64,000 nt of DNA from assembly GCF_030316765.1 (NCBI RefSeq), contig NZ_JASZYT010000001.1, positions 248,001 to 312,000 on the forward strand, given 5' to 3'. The position numbers and the translations under genes are program-made. The notes beneath the pieces are model-generated. The model had not been told where the DNA came from. It saw only the letters and a list, made by a program, of their open reading frames with translations, and ran no database searches. Of this stretch, positions 36,185 through 45,727 are shown in pieces. Source of the DNA: Variovorax saccharolyticus. GTDB lineage: Bacteria > Pseudomonadota > Gammaproteobacteria > Burkholderiales > Burkholderiaceae_C. Each line of letters starts with the position of its first letter. Position 1 is the stretch's first letter.

Positions 36185-37036
36185 TCAGGCGGAGGGGTAG
36201 TTGGCCATCGCTTCGCCGAGTCGCACGGGGCGTGCCGGCGCCCAGTCGGGCGTGAAGTCCAGCGGCGGCGCCTGGAACAGCATCACGACCGTGGAGCCGA
36301 GCAGGAAGCGACCCATTTCCTCGCCTTGGCGCAGCACCACCTGCTGGTCTTCGTAGCGCCATTCGCGGATCTCGCCGCCGCGCGGCGGATTCACCACGCC
36401 GTGCCAGACGGTGGCCATGCTGCCGACGATGGTCGCGCCGACCAGCACCAGCACAAAGGGGCCGCGCGCCGACTCGAAGACGCAGACCACGCGCTCGTTG
36501 CGGGCGAACAGGCCGGGCACGCCGCGCGCGGTGGTCGGGTTGACCGAGAACAGATCGCCGGGCACGTAGGTCATGCGCAGCAGCCGGCCGTCGCAGGGCA
36601 TGTGGATGCGGTGGTAGTCCTTCGGGCTCAGGTAGAGCGTGGCGAAGCTGCCGTGCTCGAACTGCGCGGCCAGCGCAGCGTCGCCGCCGACCAGTGCGGT
36701 GGTCGAATAGCGGTGGCCCTTGGCCTGGAAGATCTGGTCGCCCTCGATCGCGCCGAACTGGCTGATCGCGCCGTCCACCGGCGAGATCAGGTCGGCCTGC
36801 GCCAGCGGACGCGCGCCGGGTTTGAGGGCCCGGGTGAAGAAGGCATTGAAGCTGGCGTAGCTGGCGATGTCGCTGTCGAGCGCCTCGCTCATGTCGACCC
36901 CGTACTTGGCGACGAAGCGGCGGATGATCCACGTCGTGACCGACCCGCGCTCCTTGCCCGCAACCCAGCCGGCGAAAGAGGTCAGTGCCTGCTTGGGAAA
37001 CAGGTACTGCGGCAGGACGGGGAGGCGATCGGACAA
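36185..37036 (-). CDS. psd: phosphatidylserine decarboxylase proenzyme
   Basis: A 283-residue membrane-associated enzyme that makes phosphatidylethanolamine. Self-cleavage to the pyruvoyl form would occur at the LGST motif (FLLGSTVVMLF), and SPVDG and SPKDYHRIHMP are the family's Asp and His segments. The start appears to be TTG (MSDRLPVLPQYLFPKQ, a typical family N-terminus) with a weak ribosome site. It precedes a long repeat tract on the other side. Confidence 0.92.
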   Translation of the reverse strand: MSDRLPVLPQYLFPKQALTSFAGWVAGKERGSVTTWIIRRFVAKYGVDMSEALDSDIASYASFNAFFTRALKPGARPLAQADLISPVDGAISQFGAIEGDQIFQAKGHRYSTTALVGGDAALAAQFEHGSFATLYLSPKDYHRIHMPCDGRLLRMTYVPGDLFSVNPTTARGVPGLFARNERVVCVFESARGPFVLVLVGATIVGSMATVWHGVVNPPRGGEIREWRYEDQQVVLRQGEEMGRFLLGSTVVMLFQAPPLDFTPDWAPARPVRLGEAMANYPSA

Positions 37037-37339
37037 AGGGTGTTCCCAGGAGAGAGGAAGGCGATTCTATAGACCGCTCCGCACGCGTTTCGCAGGACGA
37101 AGCCGACGCCGGGCCTGCGGCCCCCTCGGGGGGCAGCGACCCCGCGCAGTGCGGAAGCGTGGGGGCCCAGGCCGGCGCCGGGCCGCCCCAAGGCGGCCTG
37201 CGGCCCCCTCGGGGGGCAGCGACCCACACGAAGTGGGGGAGCGTGGGGGCCACACAGGCCGGCGCCGGGCCGCCCCAAGGCGGCCTGCGGCCCCCTCGGG
37301 GGGCAGCGACCACACGAAGTGGGGAGCGTGGGGGCAACA
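37037..37339. other. 303-base gap filled largely by repeat U
   Basis: The gap between psd and the TTT receptor holds no gene. From 37101 onward it is three tandem units of the G/C-rich repeat. The 64 bases next to psd form its leader and show no clear promoter. Confidence 0.7.
37101..37336 (+). repeat. three tandem copies of G/C-rich repeat U
   Basis: Units lie at about 37101-37167 (shorter), 37170-37252 and 37257-37336. All share GCGGCCCCCTCGGGGGGCAG then CGAC...GTG(C/G)GG...AGCGTGGGGG. The second and third also share GGCCGGCGCCGGGCCGCCCC and AAGGCGGC. Each unit can form two G/C hairpins, so it looks like a REP/BIME-type element rather than CRISPR. Confidence 0.88.
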
Positions 37340-38335
37340 CTACTCAGGCTTGATGTTCGCCGCCTTGATGACCTGCGCCCATTTCTCGACCTCGGCCTTC
37401 TGGAAGGCCGCGATCTGGGCTGTCGTCAGGTCGGCCGGCTCCATGCCGAAGCCCTTGAGCTTCTCCTGCATCTCGGGCGTCGCCAGGATCTTGCGGATCT
37501 CGGTGTGGAGGCGGTCGACGATCGGCGCCGGCGTGCCGGCCGGCACGAAGATCGCCTGCCACGACGCCACCTGGAAATCGGCCAGGCCGGCAATGCCCGA
37601 CTCGGCGACCGTCGGCACGTCGGGCATCGAGGCCAGGCGCCGGGGCGAGGTCACGGCCAGGGCGCGCAGCTTGCCGCTCTGGATGTGCGGACCGGCGACC
37701 ACGGTGGTGTCGAACATCATGTCGACCTGGCCGCCGATCACGTCCTGGATCGCCGGGCCGCTGCCCTTGTAAGGGACGTGCGTGAACTTCACGCCCGACT
37801 TGTAGGCCAGCAGTTCGAGCGCCAGGTGCTGCGAGGTGCCAGTGCCGGCCGATGCCGAGGACAGCCCGCCCGGCTTGGCGCGGCTGGCCTCGAGCAGGTC
37901 CTTGAGCGTCTTGTAGGGGCTGGCGTGGTTCACCACCAGCACCACCGGATTGGTGCCGATCAGCGTGACCGGCATGAAGGACTTCTGCGGGTCGTAGCCG
38001 AGCTTGGGATAGAGGCTGATGTTGATCGCGTGCGAGCTGACCGTGCCGCCCAGCAGCGTGAAGCCGTCGGGCGCCGCGCGTGCCGCGATCTCCGAGCCGA
38101 CGCTGCCGCCGGCGCCGCCCTTGTTGTCGATGATGATGCTGGTGCCCAGTGCCGGTCCGAGCTTCTGGCCGATCAATCGGGCCAGCACGTCGGTCGTGCC
38201 GCCGGCAGGGAAGGGCACCAGGTAGGTGATCGCCTTGCCCGTCGGCCAGGAGGGGGCCTGGGCGAAGGCTGGCATGGCGGGCAGGCCGGCTGCCAGCGTG
38301 GCTAGGGCGGTGTGGATGAGGGTGCGGCGTTGCAT
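37340..38335 (-). CDS. TTT-family (Bug/TctC) periplasmic substrate-binding protein
   Basis: A 331-residue receptor with signal peptide MQRRTLIHTALATLAAG cleaved near AFAQ, then KAITYLVPFPAGGTTDVLAR, IIDNKGGAGGSVG and APDGFTLLGGT. The ligand is unknown. It is the second of two consecutive receptor genes, separated from the first by a palindromic repeat. No TctAB is nearby. Confidence 0.92.
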   Translation of the reverse strand: MQRRTLIHTALATLAAGLPAMPAFAQAPSWPTGKAITYLVPFPAGGTTDVLARLIGQKLGPALGTSIIIDNKGGAGGSVGSEIAARAAPDGFTLLGGTVSSHAINISLYPKLGYDPQKSFMPVTLIGTNPVVLVVNHASPYKTLKDLLEASRAKPGGLSSASAGTGTSQHLALELLAYKSGVKFTHVPYKGSGPAIQDVIGGQVDMMFDTTVVAGPHIQSGKLRALAVTSPRRLASMPDVPTVAESGIAGLADFQVASWQAIFVPAGTPAPIVDRLHTEIRKILATPEMQEKLKGFGMEPADLTTAQIAAFQKAEVEKWAQVIKAANIKPE

Positions 38336-38346
38336 GGGGGTTCTTC

Positions 38347-38410
38347 CTAGTCAGTTGAGGACAGAGCAAAAACCGCTGCGCGGTTTGTGGGTCTGTCCCG
38401 CAAGGTCTCA
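38347..38410 (-). repeat. palindromic repeat R, copy 1
   Basis: Reads CTAGTCAGTTGAGGACAGAG on the plus strand, then a hairpin AAACCGC-TGC-GCGGTTT, GTCTGTCCCGCAAG and GTCTCA. GACAGA and TCTGTC form outer arms. On the minus strand the inner stem is followed by TTTTT, so it could end transcription of the receptor gene at 38420. Confidence 0.85.
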
Positions 38411-38419
38411 GGGCTGGTC

Positions 38420-39403
38420 TTAGGGCTTGATGTTCAGCTTGGTGATCAGCGCCTTGTAGTAGGCGTTGTCCTTGGCCAGGGTTTCCTTGAACACGGCGCC
38501 GTCGGTGTAGACGTAACCCAGGTTCTGCTTGTCCATGGCTTCGCGCATCATCGGCTCGGCCGCCGTCTTGGCGGTGATCTCGCGCAGCTTGGCCATGACC
38601 TCGGGCGGCGTGTTCTTCGGTGCGCCGAGCCCGCGCCAGGTGCCGATCGACAGATCGATGCCGCGCTCCTTGGCGGTCGGCACCTTCTCGAAGCCCTTGA
38701 CGCGCTGGTCGGCCATCACCGCCAGCATCTTGAGCTTGCCCGATTGCACATGGGTCGTGACCTCGGCCGGGCTCACCGCCACGGCCTCGATGTGGCCGCC
38801 GAGCAGGGCCAGCACCGCGGGTGCGGCGCCCTGGAACGGGATGTGGCCGAACTTGGCGCCGGTCTTGTCCTCCAGCGCGGCCGCGGCCAGGTGCCAGATC
38901 GAACCGTTGCCCGAATTGCCCACGCGCACGCTCTCGGGAGACTTCTTCGCGGCGGCCAGGAATTCCTCGATCGTGTTCCAGGGCGCGTCGGCCTTGACCG
39001 TGATCGCGGCCGGGTCGGCGTTGAGCTGCGCGATCGGCTGGAAGTCGTCGTAGTTGAACTTGGCCAGGCCCAGGTGCGGCAGCGTCAGCAGTTCCACCGT
39101 GAGCACCGCGAGCTTGTAGCCGTCGGGCTTGGCATTGATCACCTCGGTCCAGCCGATCGCGCCGCCGGCGCCGGGCCGGTTGACGATCACCATGCTCTGC
39201 GACATGTGCTTGCGGCTGGCGTCGGCGAAGGTGCGCGCGAGGCCATCGGTGCCGCCGCCGGGCTGGTAGGGCACCAGCAGCTCGATGGTGCGGTTCGGGA
39301 AGTCGGTGTCGGCAGCGGCGGCAGGTGCGCCAAGGCCGAGCGACAGGAGGGTGGCCGACGAGATCGCGGCCAGGCTGCGCAGGAAGTTCGATTTGTTTTT
39401 CAA
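38420..39403 (-). CDS. TTT-family (Bug/TctC) periplasmic substrate-binding protein
   Basis: A 327-residue receptor. The signal peptide MKNKSNFLRSLAAISSATLL ends near PAAAADTD, followed by TIELLVPYQPGGGTDGLAR and MVIVNRPGAGGAIG. It lies 64 bases downstream of the SDR gene in the same direction and may belong with it. The C-terminus KLNIKP resembles the NIKPE/NIKE ends of the other receptors here. Ligand unknown. Confidence 0.9.
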   Translation of the reverse strand: MKNKSNFLRSLAAISSATLLSLGLGAPAAAADTDFPNRTIELLVPYQPGGGTDGLARTFADASRKHMSQSMVIVNRPGAGGAIGWTEVINAKPDGYKLAVLTVELLTLPHLGLAKFNYDDFQPIAQLNADPAAITVKADAPWNTIEEFLAAAKKSPESVRVGNSGNGSIWHLAAAALEDKTGAKFGHIPFQGAAPAVLALLGGHIEAVAVSPAEVTTHVQSGKLKMLAVMADQRVKGFEKVPTAKERGIDLSIGTWRGLGAPKNTPPEVMAKLREITAKTAAEPMMREAMDKQNLGYVYTDGAVFKETLAKDNAYYKALITKLNIKP

Positions 39404-39467
39404 GATGCTTTGTCTCCGTTGTTGTCGATGGAATGCGCGGGTGCGCGAGTGAAAGTGTGCGCGGGGT

Positions 39468-40232
39468 TCAGGGCATGTACTGGCCGCCGTTCACTTCGAG
39501 GATCTGGCCGGTCACGTAGCCGGAGAGTTGCGGCGACGCCAGGTACAGGAAGGCGCCGACGCAGTCGTCCGGCTCGCCGAGGCGGGCCATCGGGATCCCG
39601 GCCTTGAACGATTCGAGCAGTTGCGGGGTCGAGAAGCGGTCCTGGAACGGCGTCAGGATGACGCCCGGCGACACCGCGTTGACGCGGATCCCGTCGGGCG
39701 CGAGTTCCTTGGCCAGGCCGTGCGTGGCGGTGCTGACGAATCCCTTGGCGCCGGCATAGAGGTAGGCGCCCGGGCCGCCGCCGTTGCGCGCCGCGATCGA
39801 CGACACGTTGATGATGCTGCCGCCGCGGCCCTGGGCACGCATCCGCGGCACCACCTCGCGGCAGCAGGCCAGCACCGAGCGGGCGTTGATGTGCAGCACT
39901 TCGTCGAACAGGGCGTCGTCGAAGTCGGCGATCGGCACCCGCTTGACCAGGCTGCCGGCGTTGTTGACCAGCACGTCGATACCGCCGAGCCGCTCGTCGG
40001 CCTGCGCGACCAGGCGCCGGATCGCGGCACTGTCGCGGACGTCGCCCTGCAGCGCGAAGGCTTCGCCACCGGCCGCCTGGATGGTGGCGACGACCTGTTC
40101 GGCGGCCGCGGTCGAGCTGTTGTAGTGGACGGCCACGCGCATGCCGCGCGCGGCGTAGGCGATGGCGACGGCGGCGCCGATGCCGGTGCTGGCGCCGGTG
40201 ATCAGGGCGCTGCGGTTCTTGAGGTCTTCCAT
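39468..40232 (-). CDS. SDR-family oxidoreductase
   Basis: A 254-residue classical short-chain dehydrogenase. The cofactor motif is TGASTGIG, with NNAG in VLVNNAGS, the catalytic Ser in INVSSIAA, Tyr and Lys in YLYAGAKGF, and PG in AVSPGVI. It resembles 3-oxoacyl-ACP reductase and glucose-dehydrogenase-type members, so the substrate is unclear. The start MEDLKNR is chosen: the longer reading beginning LCPQLTRK is translated from repeat R and is not part of the protein. Confidence 0.9.
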   Translation of the reverse strand: MEDLKNRSALITGASTGIGAAVAIAYAARGMRVAVHYNSSTAAAEQVVATIQAAGGEAFALQGDVRDSAAIRRLVAQADERLGGIDVLVNNAGSLVKRVPIADFDDALFDEVLHINARSVLACCREVVPRMRAQGRGGSIINVSSIAARNGGGPGAYLYAGAKGFVSTATHGLAKELAPDGIRVNAVSPGVILTPFQDRFSTPQLLESFKAGIPMARLGEPDDCVGAFLYLASPQLSGYVTGQILEVNGGQYMP

Positions 40233-40248
40233 GGTTGTGCTTTCTTTT

Positions 40249-40370
40249 CTAGTCAGTTGGGGACAGAGCAAGGCACGGCTGTCTCGGTTTTTTGGGCTGT
40301 CGCTTTCTAGTCAGTTGAGGACAGAGCAAAAACTGCTGCGCAGTTTCTTGGTCTGTCCCGCAAGATCTCA
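40249..40370 (-). repeat. palindromic repeat R, copies 2 (degenerate) and 3
   Basis: Copy 2 starts CTAGTCAGTTGGGGACAGAG at 40249 and decays into CGGCTGTCTCGGTTTTTTGG. Copy 3 at 40307-40370 is full: CTAGTCAGTTGAGGACAGAG, AAACTGC-TGC-GCAGTTT and TGGTCTGTCCCGCAAG. The garD stop codon lies in the last bases of copy 3. Both are in the same orientation as copy 1. Confidence 0.85.
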
Positions 40371-41954
40371 GGTGACCGGTGCCGGGTTGAACAGCACCAG
40401 TGCGTTGTGCAGCTTCCACTGCTCGGCCCAGGTCTTGCGGCGGCCGCTGGCGACTTCGAGCATCAGTCGGAACATCTCCCAGCCGATGTCCTCGATGGTG
40501 GCGTCTCCGTCGGCGATGCGCCCGGCGTTGACGTCCATCAGGTCGTGCCAGCGGCGCGCCAGGTCGCTGCGGGTGGCGACCTTGATCACCGGCACCTCGG
40601 CCAGGCCGTAGGGCGTGCCGCGGCCGGTGGTGAAGACGTGCAGGTTCATGCCCGCGGCCAGCTGCAAGGTGCCACAGATGAAGTCGCTCGCCGGCGTGGC
40701 GGCGTACAGCAGCCCCTTCTGGCGTGCCTTCTCGCCCGGCGCGACCACGCCCGAGATCGGCGCGCTGCCGCTCTTGACGATCGAGCCCATCGCCTTCTCC
40801 ACGATGTTGGAGAGCCCGCCCTTCTTGTTGCCGGGCGTGGTGTTGGCGCTGCGGTCCACGCGCCCGCGGTCCAGGTAGGCGTCGTACCAGGCCATCTCGC
40901 GGATCATCGCCTCGGCCACCTCGGGCGTGCTGGCGCGCGAGGTCAGCTGGTCGATGCCGTCGCGCACCTCGGTCACCTCGGAGAACATCACGGTGGCACC
41001 GGCGCGCACCAGCAAGTCGGTGCAGAAACCCACCGCCGGGTTGGCCGTCACGCCCGAGAAGGCGTCGCTGCCGCCGCACTGCACGCCCACCACCAGCTCG
41101 CTGGCGGGCACGGTCTCGCGCCGGCGGGCGTTCAGGCGCTCCAGGTGCTCCTCGGCCTGGCGCAGGATCGAGTCGACCATCGACATGAAGCCCACGTGGG
41201 CCTCGTCCTGCAGGCAGACCACGTCGAGCTTGGCGTCGGCGCTGTCGCCGACGTCGGCCACATTGCGCTCGTCCACCAGCGCGATGCTGCCCGGGGGCAG
41301 CAGGCGCTCGGGCTGCAGCTTCTCGCAGCCCAGGCTGACCACCATCACCTCGCCGCCGAAGTTCGGATTGAGGCTGATGTTGCGCAGCGTGCGGATCGGG
41401 ATGACGGCGTCGGGGGCGTCGATCGCCACGCCGCAGCCGTAGCCGTGGGCGAGGGCGACGACGTCGTCGACGTTGGGGAACCGGGGCAGCAGCTCGGCCT
41501 TGATGCGCTGGACCGCGAAATCGGTGACGCCGGCCACGCACTGCACGGTCTGGGTGATGGCCAGGATGTTGCGGGTGCCGACGGAGCCGTCGGGGTTGCG
41601 AAAGCCCTCGAAGGTGTAGCCCTCTAGCGCCGCCGCCGCGGGCGGCCTGACGGTGGAGATGGGCAGGCCCTGGAGCTCGCGCGCGGCGGGCATCTTCAGG
41701 AGCCGCTCGTGCACCCAGCTGCCGGCCGGGATGTCCTTGAGCGCGTAGCCGATCGGCACGTCGTAGCGGCGCACCACGCCGCCCTCGGGGATGTCGATCA
41801 GCGCCACCTTGTGCGCCTGGGGCACCTTCTCGCGCAGCACCAGGCCCGAGGGGAACACCGTGCCGCCCGCCAGGCCGCCGTCGTTGGCCACGATCGCGAC
41901 GTTGTCGTTCTCGTGCATGCGGATGGTGAGCGGCGGCTTGACGGCTTCGGACAT
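40368..41954 (-). CDS. garD: galactarate dehydratase
   Basis: A 528-residue UxaA/GarD-family dehydratase, close to E. coli GarD (523) throughout. An N-terminal SAF-like domain ([16 protein letters not shown]...) is followed by [36 protein letters not shown] and [18 protein letters not shown]. It ends [10 protein letters not shown]. It dehydrates galactarate to 5-dehydro-4-deoxy-D-glucarate, feeding the KdgD step encoded at 48574. It follows the TRAP genes in the udh-led operon. Confidence 0.93.
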   Translation of the reverse strand: MSEAVKPPLTIRMHENDNVAIVANDGGLAGGTVFPSGLVLREKVPQAHKVALIDIPEGGVVRRYDVPIGYALKDIPAGSWVHERLLKMPAARELQGLPISTVRPPAAAALEGYTFEGFRNPDGSVGTRNILAITQTVQCVAGVTDFAVQRIKAELLPRFPNVDDVVALAHGYGCGVAIDAPDAVIPIRTLRNISLNPNFGGEVMVVSLGCEKLQPERLLPPGSIALVDERNVADVGDSADAKLDVVCLQDEAHVGFMSMVDSILRQAEEHLERLNARRRETVPASELVVGVQCGGSDAFSGVTANPAVGFCTDLLVRAGATVMFSEVTEVRDGIDQLTSRASTPEVAEAMIREMAWYDAYLDRGRVDRSANTTPGNKKGGLSNIVEKAMGSIVKSGSAPISGVVAPGEKARQKGLLYAATPASDFICGTLQLAAGMNLHVFTTGRGTPYGLAEVPVIKVATRSDLARRWHDLMDVNAGRIADGDATIEDIGWEMFRLMLEVASGRRKTWAEQWKLHNALVLFNPAPVT

Positions 41955-41964
41955 GTGCGCTCCC

Positions 41965-43260
41965 TTACTTGACCACCATGAACAGGCCCGGCAGCCAGGT
42001 CGAGAAGGCCGGCACGAAGGTGACGACGCCGAGCGCGAAGATCAGCGCGCCATAGAAGGGCCAGATGGTCTTCATCACGGTGCCGACCGAGACCCCCCCG
42101 ATCGCGCAGCCGACGAACTGGGTCGTGCCCACCGGCGGGGTGTTGAGGCCCAGGGCGCAATTGATCAGCATCACGACGCCGAATTGCACCGAAGTCATGC
42201 CGTACTGCTGCGCGATCGGCAGGAAGATCGGCGTGCACAGCAGGATGGTCGCCGCCATGTCCAGGAAGGTGCCCAGCACGAACAGGATGACGTTGATCAG
42301 CAGGAAGATCATCCACGGCGTGGTCGTGATCTGCGACAGCATCTGCCCGGTGAGTTCGGCCACGCCGTAGAGGCTGATCAGATAGCCGAAGGTGCTCGAG
42401 ATGCCGATCAGCAGCAGGATCACGCCCGTGGTGCGGACCGCCTTCGCCGCCGCCTTGATGAAGTGCTCCCACTTCAGCGTGCGGTAGACCAGGATCGTCA
42501 GCGCCAGCGCATAGAGCACGGCCACGGCGGCCGATTCGGTCGCGGTGAAGACGCCCGACAGGATGCCGCCGAGGATCAGCACGACGATGAACAGGCCCGG
42601 CAGTGCGGCCGCGAACGAGCGGGCCACGATCTGCCAGCCCGGGAAGGTGCCGGCCGGATAGCCGCGCTTGACCGCCACCAGGTAGGCCGCCGCCAGGTTG
42701 CTGATGGTCAGCACCGCCGCGGGCAGCAGTGCCGCGAGGATCAGCGCCGCGATCGACACCTTGCCGCCCGCCGCGAGCGAATAGATGATCAGGTTGTGGC
42801 TGGTCGGCATCAGCGCGCCGACCAGGGCCGCGTGGGTCGTCACGTTGACCGCGTAGTCGGCGTGATAGCCCTCCTTCTTCATCATCGGGATCATCACGGC
42901 GCCCATGGCCGAGACGTCGGCCACGGGCGAGCCCGAGACGCCGCCGAACAAGGTGCAGGCCACCACGTTCGACATGCCCAGGCCGCCGCGCACGTGGCCC
43001 ACGAGGTTGCGCGCGAAGTTGACGATGCGGTCGGCGATGCCGCCGTAGAGCATCAGCTCGCCGGCGAAGATGAAGAACGGGATCGCGAGGAACGAGAAGA
43101 TCCCCATGCCGGAGGTCATCTGCTGGAAGCCGACTTCCAGCGGCAGGCCTTCGTAGAGCAGGGTGGACAGGGCCGACAGGCCGATGGAGAACGCCACCGG
43201 CACGCCCAGCAGCAGGAAGACCGTGAAGGAGATGCAGAGGATCAGGAGAGGAATGGTCAT
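41965..43260 (-). CDS. TRAP transporter large membrane subunit (DctM type)
   Basis: A 431-residue membrane protein with about 12 hydrophobic helices, the ion-coupled channel of a TRAP importer. [40 protein letters not shown] and [11 protein letters not shown] are DctM signatures. Together with the DctQ and DctP genes upstream it would import a uronate or aldarate. It is 3 bases from dctQ. Confidence 0.93.
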   Translation of the reverse strand: MTIPLLILCISFTVFLLLGVPVAFSIGLSALSTLLYEGLPLEVGFQQMTSGMGIFSFLAIPFFIFAGELMLYGGIADRIVNFARNLVGHVRGGLGMSNVVACTLFGGVSGSPVADVSAMGAVMIPMMKKEGYHADYAVNVTTHAALVGALMPTSHNLIIYSLAAGGKVSIAALILAALLPAAVLTISNLAAAYLVAVKRGYPAGTFPGWQIVARSFAAALPGLFIVVLILGGILSGVFTATESAAVAVLYALALTILVYRTLKWEHFIKAAAKAVRTTGVILLLIGISSTFGYLISLYGVAELTGQMLSQITTTPWMIFLLINVILFVLGTFLDMAATILLCTPIFLPIAQQYGMTSVQFGVVMLINCALGLNTPPVGTTQFVGCAIGGVSVGTVMKTIWPFYGALIFALGVVTFVPAFSTWLPGLFMVVK

Positions 43261-43263
43261 GGC

Positions 43264-43752
43264 TCAGCCCCAGGCGGGTTCGACTTCGCGGCCTTGGGCG
43301 AGCGCGATGATGTGTTCGATCGAGAACATCACGATGAGGACGCCGGACACTGCGGCCGGCACGTATTTCCAGCCTTCGGAGATCCACAGCGTGGGAAGGC
43401 GGTAGCCCCAGACCGATTCGGCCAGCGAGGCGCAGTTCCAGGCCATCGCGGCGCCGAACAGCAGGATCAGGAAGTGGATCAGGAATTCCATCTTGAGGCG
43501 CAGCCAGTCGGGCGCCAGCACCAGGAAGGACTCGAGGCCGATGTGGCCCGCATCGCGCACGCCGACGGCGACGCCGAGCATGGTGACGTAGAGCACCAGC
43601 AGCAGCGCCAAGCTCTCGGCCCAGGTGGGGGTGTTGTTGAGGACGTAGCGGCCGAACACCTGCCAGCTCACGGCGCAGATCACCGCGACGAGGCCGAAGA
43701 TGCCCAGCCACATGCAGGCGCGAGCCAGCGTGCGGCAGATTTTCGTGTACAT
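43264..43752 (-). CDS. TRAP transporter small membrane subunit (DctQ type)
   Basis: A 162-residue protein with four membrane helices. The family marks are VFGRYVLNNTPTWAESLALLLVLYV and GVRDAGHIGLESF. It pairs with the DctM protein. A stable hairpin separates it from dctP. Confidence 0.9.
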   Translation of the reverse strand: MYTKICRTLARACMWLGIFGLVAVICAVSWQVFGRYVLNNTPTWAESLALLLVLYVTMLGVAVGVRDAGHIGLESFLVLAPDWLRLKMEFLIHFLILLFGAAMAWNCASLAESVWGYRLPTLWISEGWKYVPAAVSGVLIVMFSIEHIIALAQGREVEPAWG

Positions 43753-43771
43753 GATGATGTGGGTTGGCGAC

Positions 43772-43794
43772 GCCCTCCCGCGTGCGGGGAGGGC
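43772..43794 (-). terminator. hairpin between dctP and dctQ
   Basis: GCCCTCCC pairs perfectly with GGGAGGGC across a short loop. There is no T-run, so it is more likely an mRNA-stabilising or partial stop structure that keeps receptor mRNA above the membrane-subunit mRNA, as is common in binding-protein operons. Confidence 0.55.
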
Positions 43795-43810
43795 GGCCGG
43801 GCTCAGACGA

Positions 43811-44782
43811 TTACTTCGTTTCCTGCACGCGCTTGACGAGGTCCTTGAGCTTGGCGTCGACGATGAACTTGTCGTACACCGGCTTCATCGCGGCCTGGAA
43901 CGGGGCCTTGTCGATGTCGATGATCTCGGCGCCGCCGGCCTTCACGGTCGCGAGCGACTTCACTTCGCGCTCCTGCCATTGCTTGCGCATGTAGGGCACC
44001 GACTCCTTGGCGGCCTGGCGCAGCCAGCCCTGCTCCTGCGGCGTCAGCTTGTCCCACGCGCGCTTGGAGAACAGCAGCATCTCGGGGGCCATCGAGTGCT
44101 CGGTCTTGGTGTAGTACTTGGCGACCTCGAAGGCGCGCGAGCTTTCATAGGTCGGGTAGTTGTTCTCGGCGGCGTCGATCAGGCCGGTCTTGAGGCCGGT
44201 GTAGACCTCGCCCATCGGCATCGGCGTGGCGTTGGCGCCCATCGCCTCGAGCATCGAGACCCACAGGTCGGACTGCTGCACGCGGACCTTCTGGCCCTTC
44301 ATGTCGGCGAAGCTGCGCACCGGCTTCTTGGCCGTGAACATCGAGCGCGCACCGCTGTCGTAGTAGGCCAGGCCGATGAAGCCCTGCTTCTCGCAGGACT
44401 TGAGGATTTCCTCGCCGATCGGGCCGTCCAGCACCTTGTGCAGATGGTCGACCGAGCGGAACAGGAAGGGCATCGTCGGCACCTGCGTCTCGGGGCAGAT
44501 GTTGTTCATCGGCGCGATGTTCACGCGCACCATCTGCAGCGCGCCGATCTTGGTCTGCTCGATGGTGTCCTTCTCGCTGCCCAGGGCGCTGTTGTTGAAC
44601 ACCTTGATGGTGTCCTTGCCGCCGGACAGCTCCTTGAGCCGTTCGCCCATGAACTTGACCGCGGTCACGGTCGGGTAGTCGTCGGGGTGGATGTCGGCCG
44701 ACCGGAACTCGGTGGCCTGTGCGGCCATCGCGGTCATGCCGGCCGCGATGGCGACGATGAGTGCGTGCTTGTTGAACTTCAT
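43811..44782 (-). CDS. TRAP transporter periplasmic solute-binding protein (DctP type)
   Basis: A 323-residue DctP-family receptor. Signal peptide [20 protein letters not shown] is cleaved near AQATEF. The mature part has [25 protein letters not shown], a conserved Arg region, [17 protein letters not shown], and [26 protein letters not shown], which is close to uronate-binding members. GGAAG precedes the ATG. The context (udh, lactonase, garD) points to galacturonate or glucuronate as ligand. Confidence 0.92.
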   Translation of the reverse strand: MKFNKHALIVAIAAGMTAMAAQATEFRSADIHPDDYPTVTAVKFMGERLKELSGGKDTIKVFNNSALGSEKDTIEQTKIGALQMVRVNIAPMNNICPETQVPTMPFLFRSVDHLHKVLDGPIGEEILKSCEKQGFIGLAYYDSGARSMFTAKKPVRSFADMKGQKVRVQQSDLWVSMLEAMGANATPMPMGEVYTGLKTGLIDAAENNYPTYESSRAFEVAKYYTKTEHSMAPEMLLFSKRAWDKLTPQEQGWLRQAAKESVPYMRKQWQEREVKSLATVKAGGAEIIDIDKAPFQAAMKPVYDKFIVDAKLKDLVKRVQETK

Positions 44783-44801
44783 TTGTCTTCCTCTTGCTGG
44801 T

Positions 44802-44810
44802 GGTTGTCGT
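44802..44810. promoter_or_regulatory. operator-like half site before dctP
   Basis: GGTTGTCGT, identical to the left half of the palindrome in the udh-gntR gap, lies in the short leader of dctP. It may be an extra weak regulator site or a coincidence. Confidence 0.25.
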
Positions 44811-44831
44811 GAAAAATTGAAATCGATCGCT

Positions 44832-45722
44832 TCAGGCGCCGAAGGCCGGCTCCGGAATGCCCTGCGTGCCCGGCCGCAGCGCGAACACGCCACCGGCCAG
44901 GGGCTGGTCCGACAGGTCGCCGCCCGGGCGGATCGAGGTGACGAACAGGGTGTCGAGCTTGGGGCCGCCGAAGGCGCACATCGCCGGCTTCTTGACCGGG
45001 ACCTCGAGCGAACGGTCGAGCCGTCCCTCGGGCGTGAAGCGGTGCACCTGGCCGGCGTCGTTGCCGCAGATCCAGTAGCAGCCGTCGGCATCGACAGCGG
45101 CGCCGTCGGGACGGCCGGGCAGGGGGTTCATGTCCACGAACACGCGGCGCTTCGATGGCGTGCCGGTGGCGGTGTCGTAGTCGAAGGCCCAGATCGTCTG
45201 CACGCTGGGATGCGAGTCCGACAGGTACATCGTGCGGCCGTCGGGGCTGAAGGCGAGTCCGTTCGGCACGATCAGGTCATCGAGCTGCAGCGACGCTGCG
45301 AGGCTGCCCTTGTCGTGGCGGTAGAGCCGGCCGACGCGGGCGCCGGCAGCCATGTCCATCAGCATCGTGCCGGCCCAGAAGCGGCCTTGGCGGTCGCAGC
45401 GGCCGTCGTTGAAGCGCATGCCGGGCCGCGCGTGCGACACCTCGGCGAGCCGGGTGGCCGCGAGCGTGCCGCCGTCCTGCGGCGTGAGCGAGAACAGGCC
45501 GCTTTCCATGCCGGCGATCCAGCTGCCCGGCAGGTCGGCGCGCGGCGCGATGCAGGCCGGCATTTCGTCGCTGGCCCACTGCGTGTGGCCGGCCGCCGAC
45601 CAGCGGTGCAGCGCGCGGCCGGGAATGTCGACCCAGTACAAGGCGGACTCCGCCACCGACCACACCGGGCTCTCGCCCGTGCCGCAGCGCGCGTCGACCA
45701 CGAGTTCGGCTTGGCTCCCCAT
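44832..45722 (-). CDS. SMP-30/gluconolactonase-family lactonase
   Basis: A 296-residue six-bladed beta propeller. The metal site shows E17 (GTGESPVW), an Asn in RFNDGRCD, an Asn in IVPNGLAFS and Asp in LSDSHP. It would open the aldaro-lactone produced by uronate dehydrogenase to the free aldarate. It sits five bases from udh, so the two steps are produced together. Confidence 0.9.
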   Translation of the reverse strand: MGSQAELVVDARCGTGESPVWSVAESALYWVDIPGRALHRWSAAGHTQWASDEMPACIAPRADLPGSWIAGMESGLFSLTPQDGGTLAATRLAEVSHARPGMRFNDGRCDRQGRFWAGTMLMDMAAGARVGRLYRHDKGSLAASLQLDDLIVPNGLAFSPDGRTMYLSDSHPSVQTIWAFDYDTATGTPSKRRVFVDMNPLPGRPDGAAVDADGCYWICGNDAGQVHRFTPEGRLDRSLEVPVKKPAMCAFGGPKLDTLFVTSIRPGGDLSDQPLAGGVFALRPGTQGIPEPAFGA

Positions 45723-45727
45723 GGCGC

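Noticed and set aside
37101..37336. CRISPR array
   Set aside because: Units are near-identical throughout, with no variable spacers of equal length and no cas genes.
40233..40271. N-terminal extension of the SDR reading LCPQLTRK, also seen upstream of the receptor at 38335
   Set aside because: The residues are translated from repeat R and recur at unrelated genes; the normal family starts lie just downstream.
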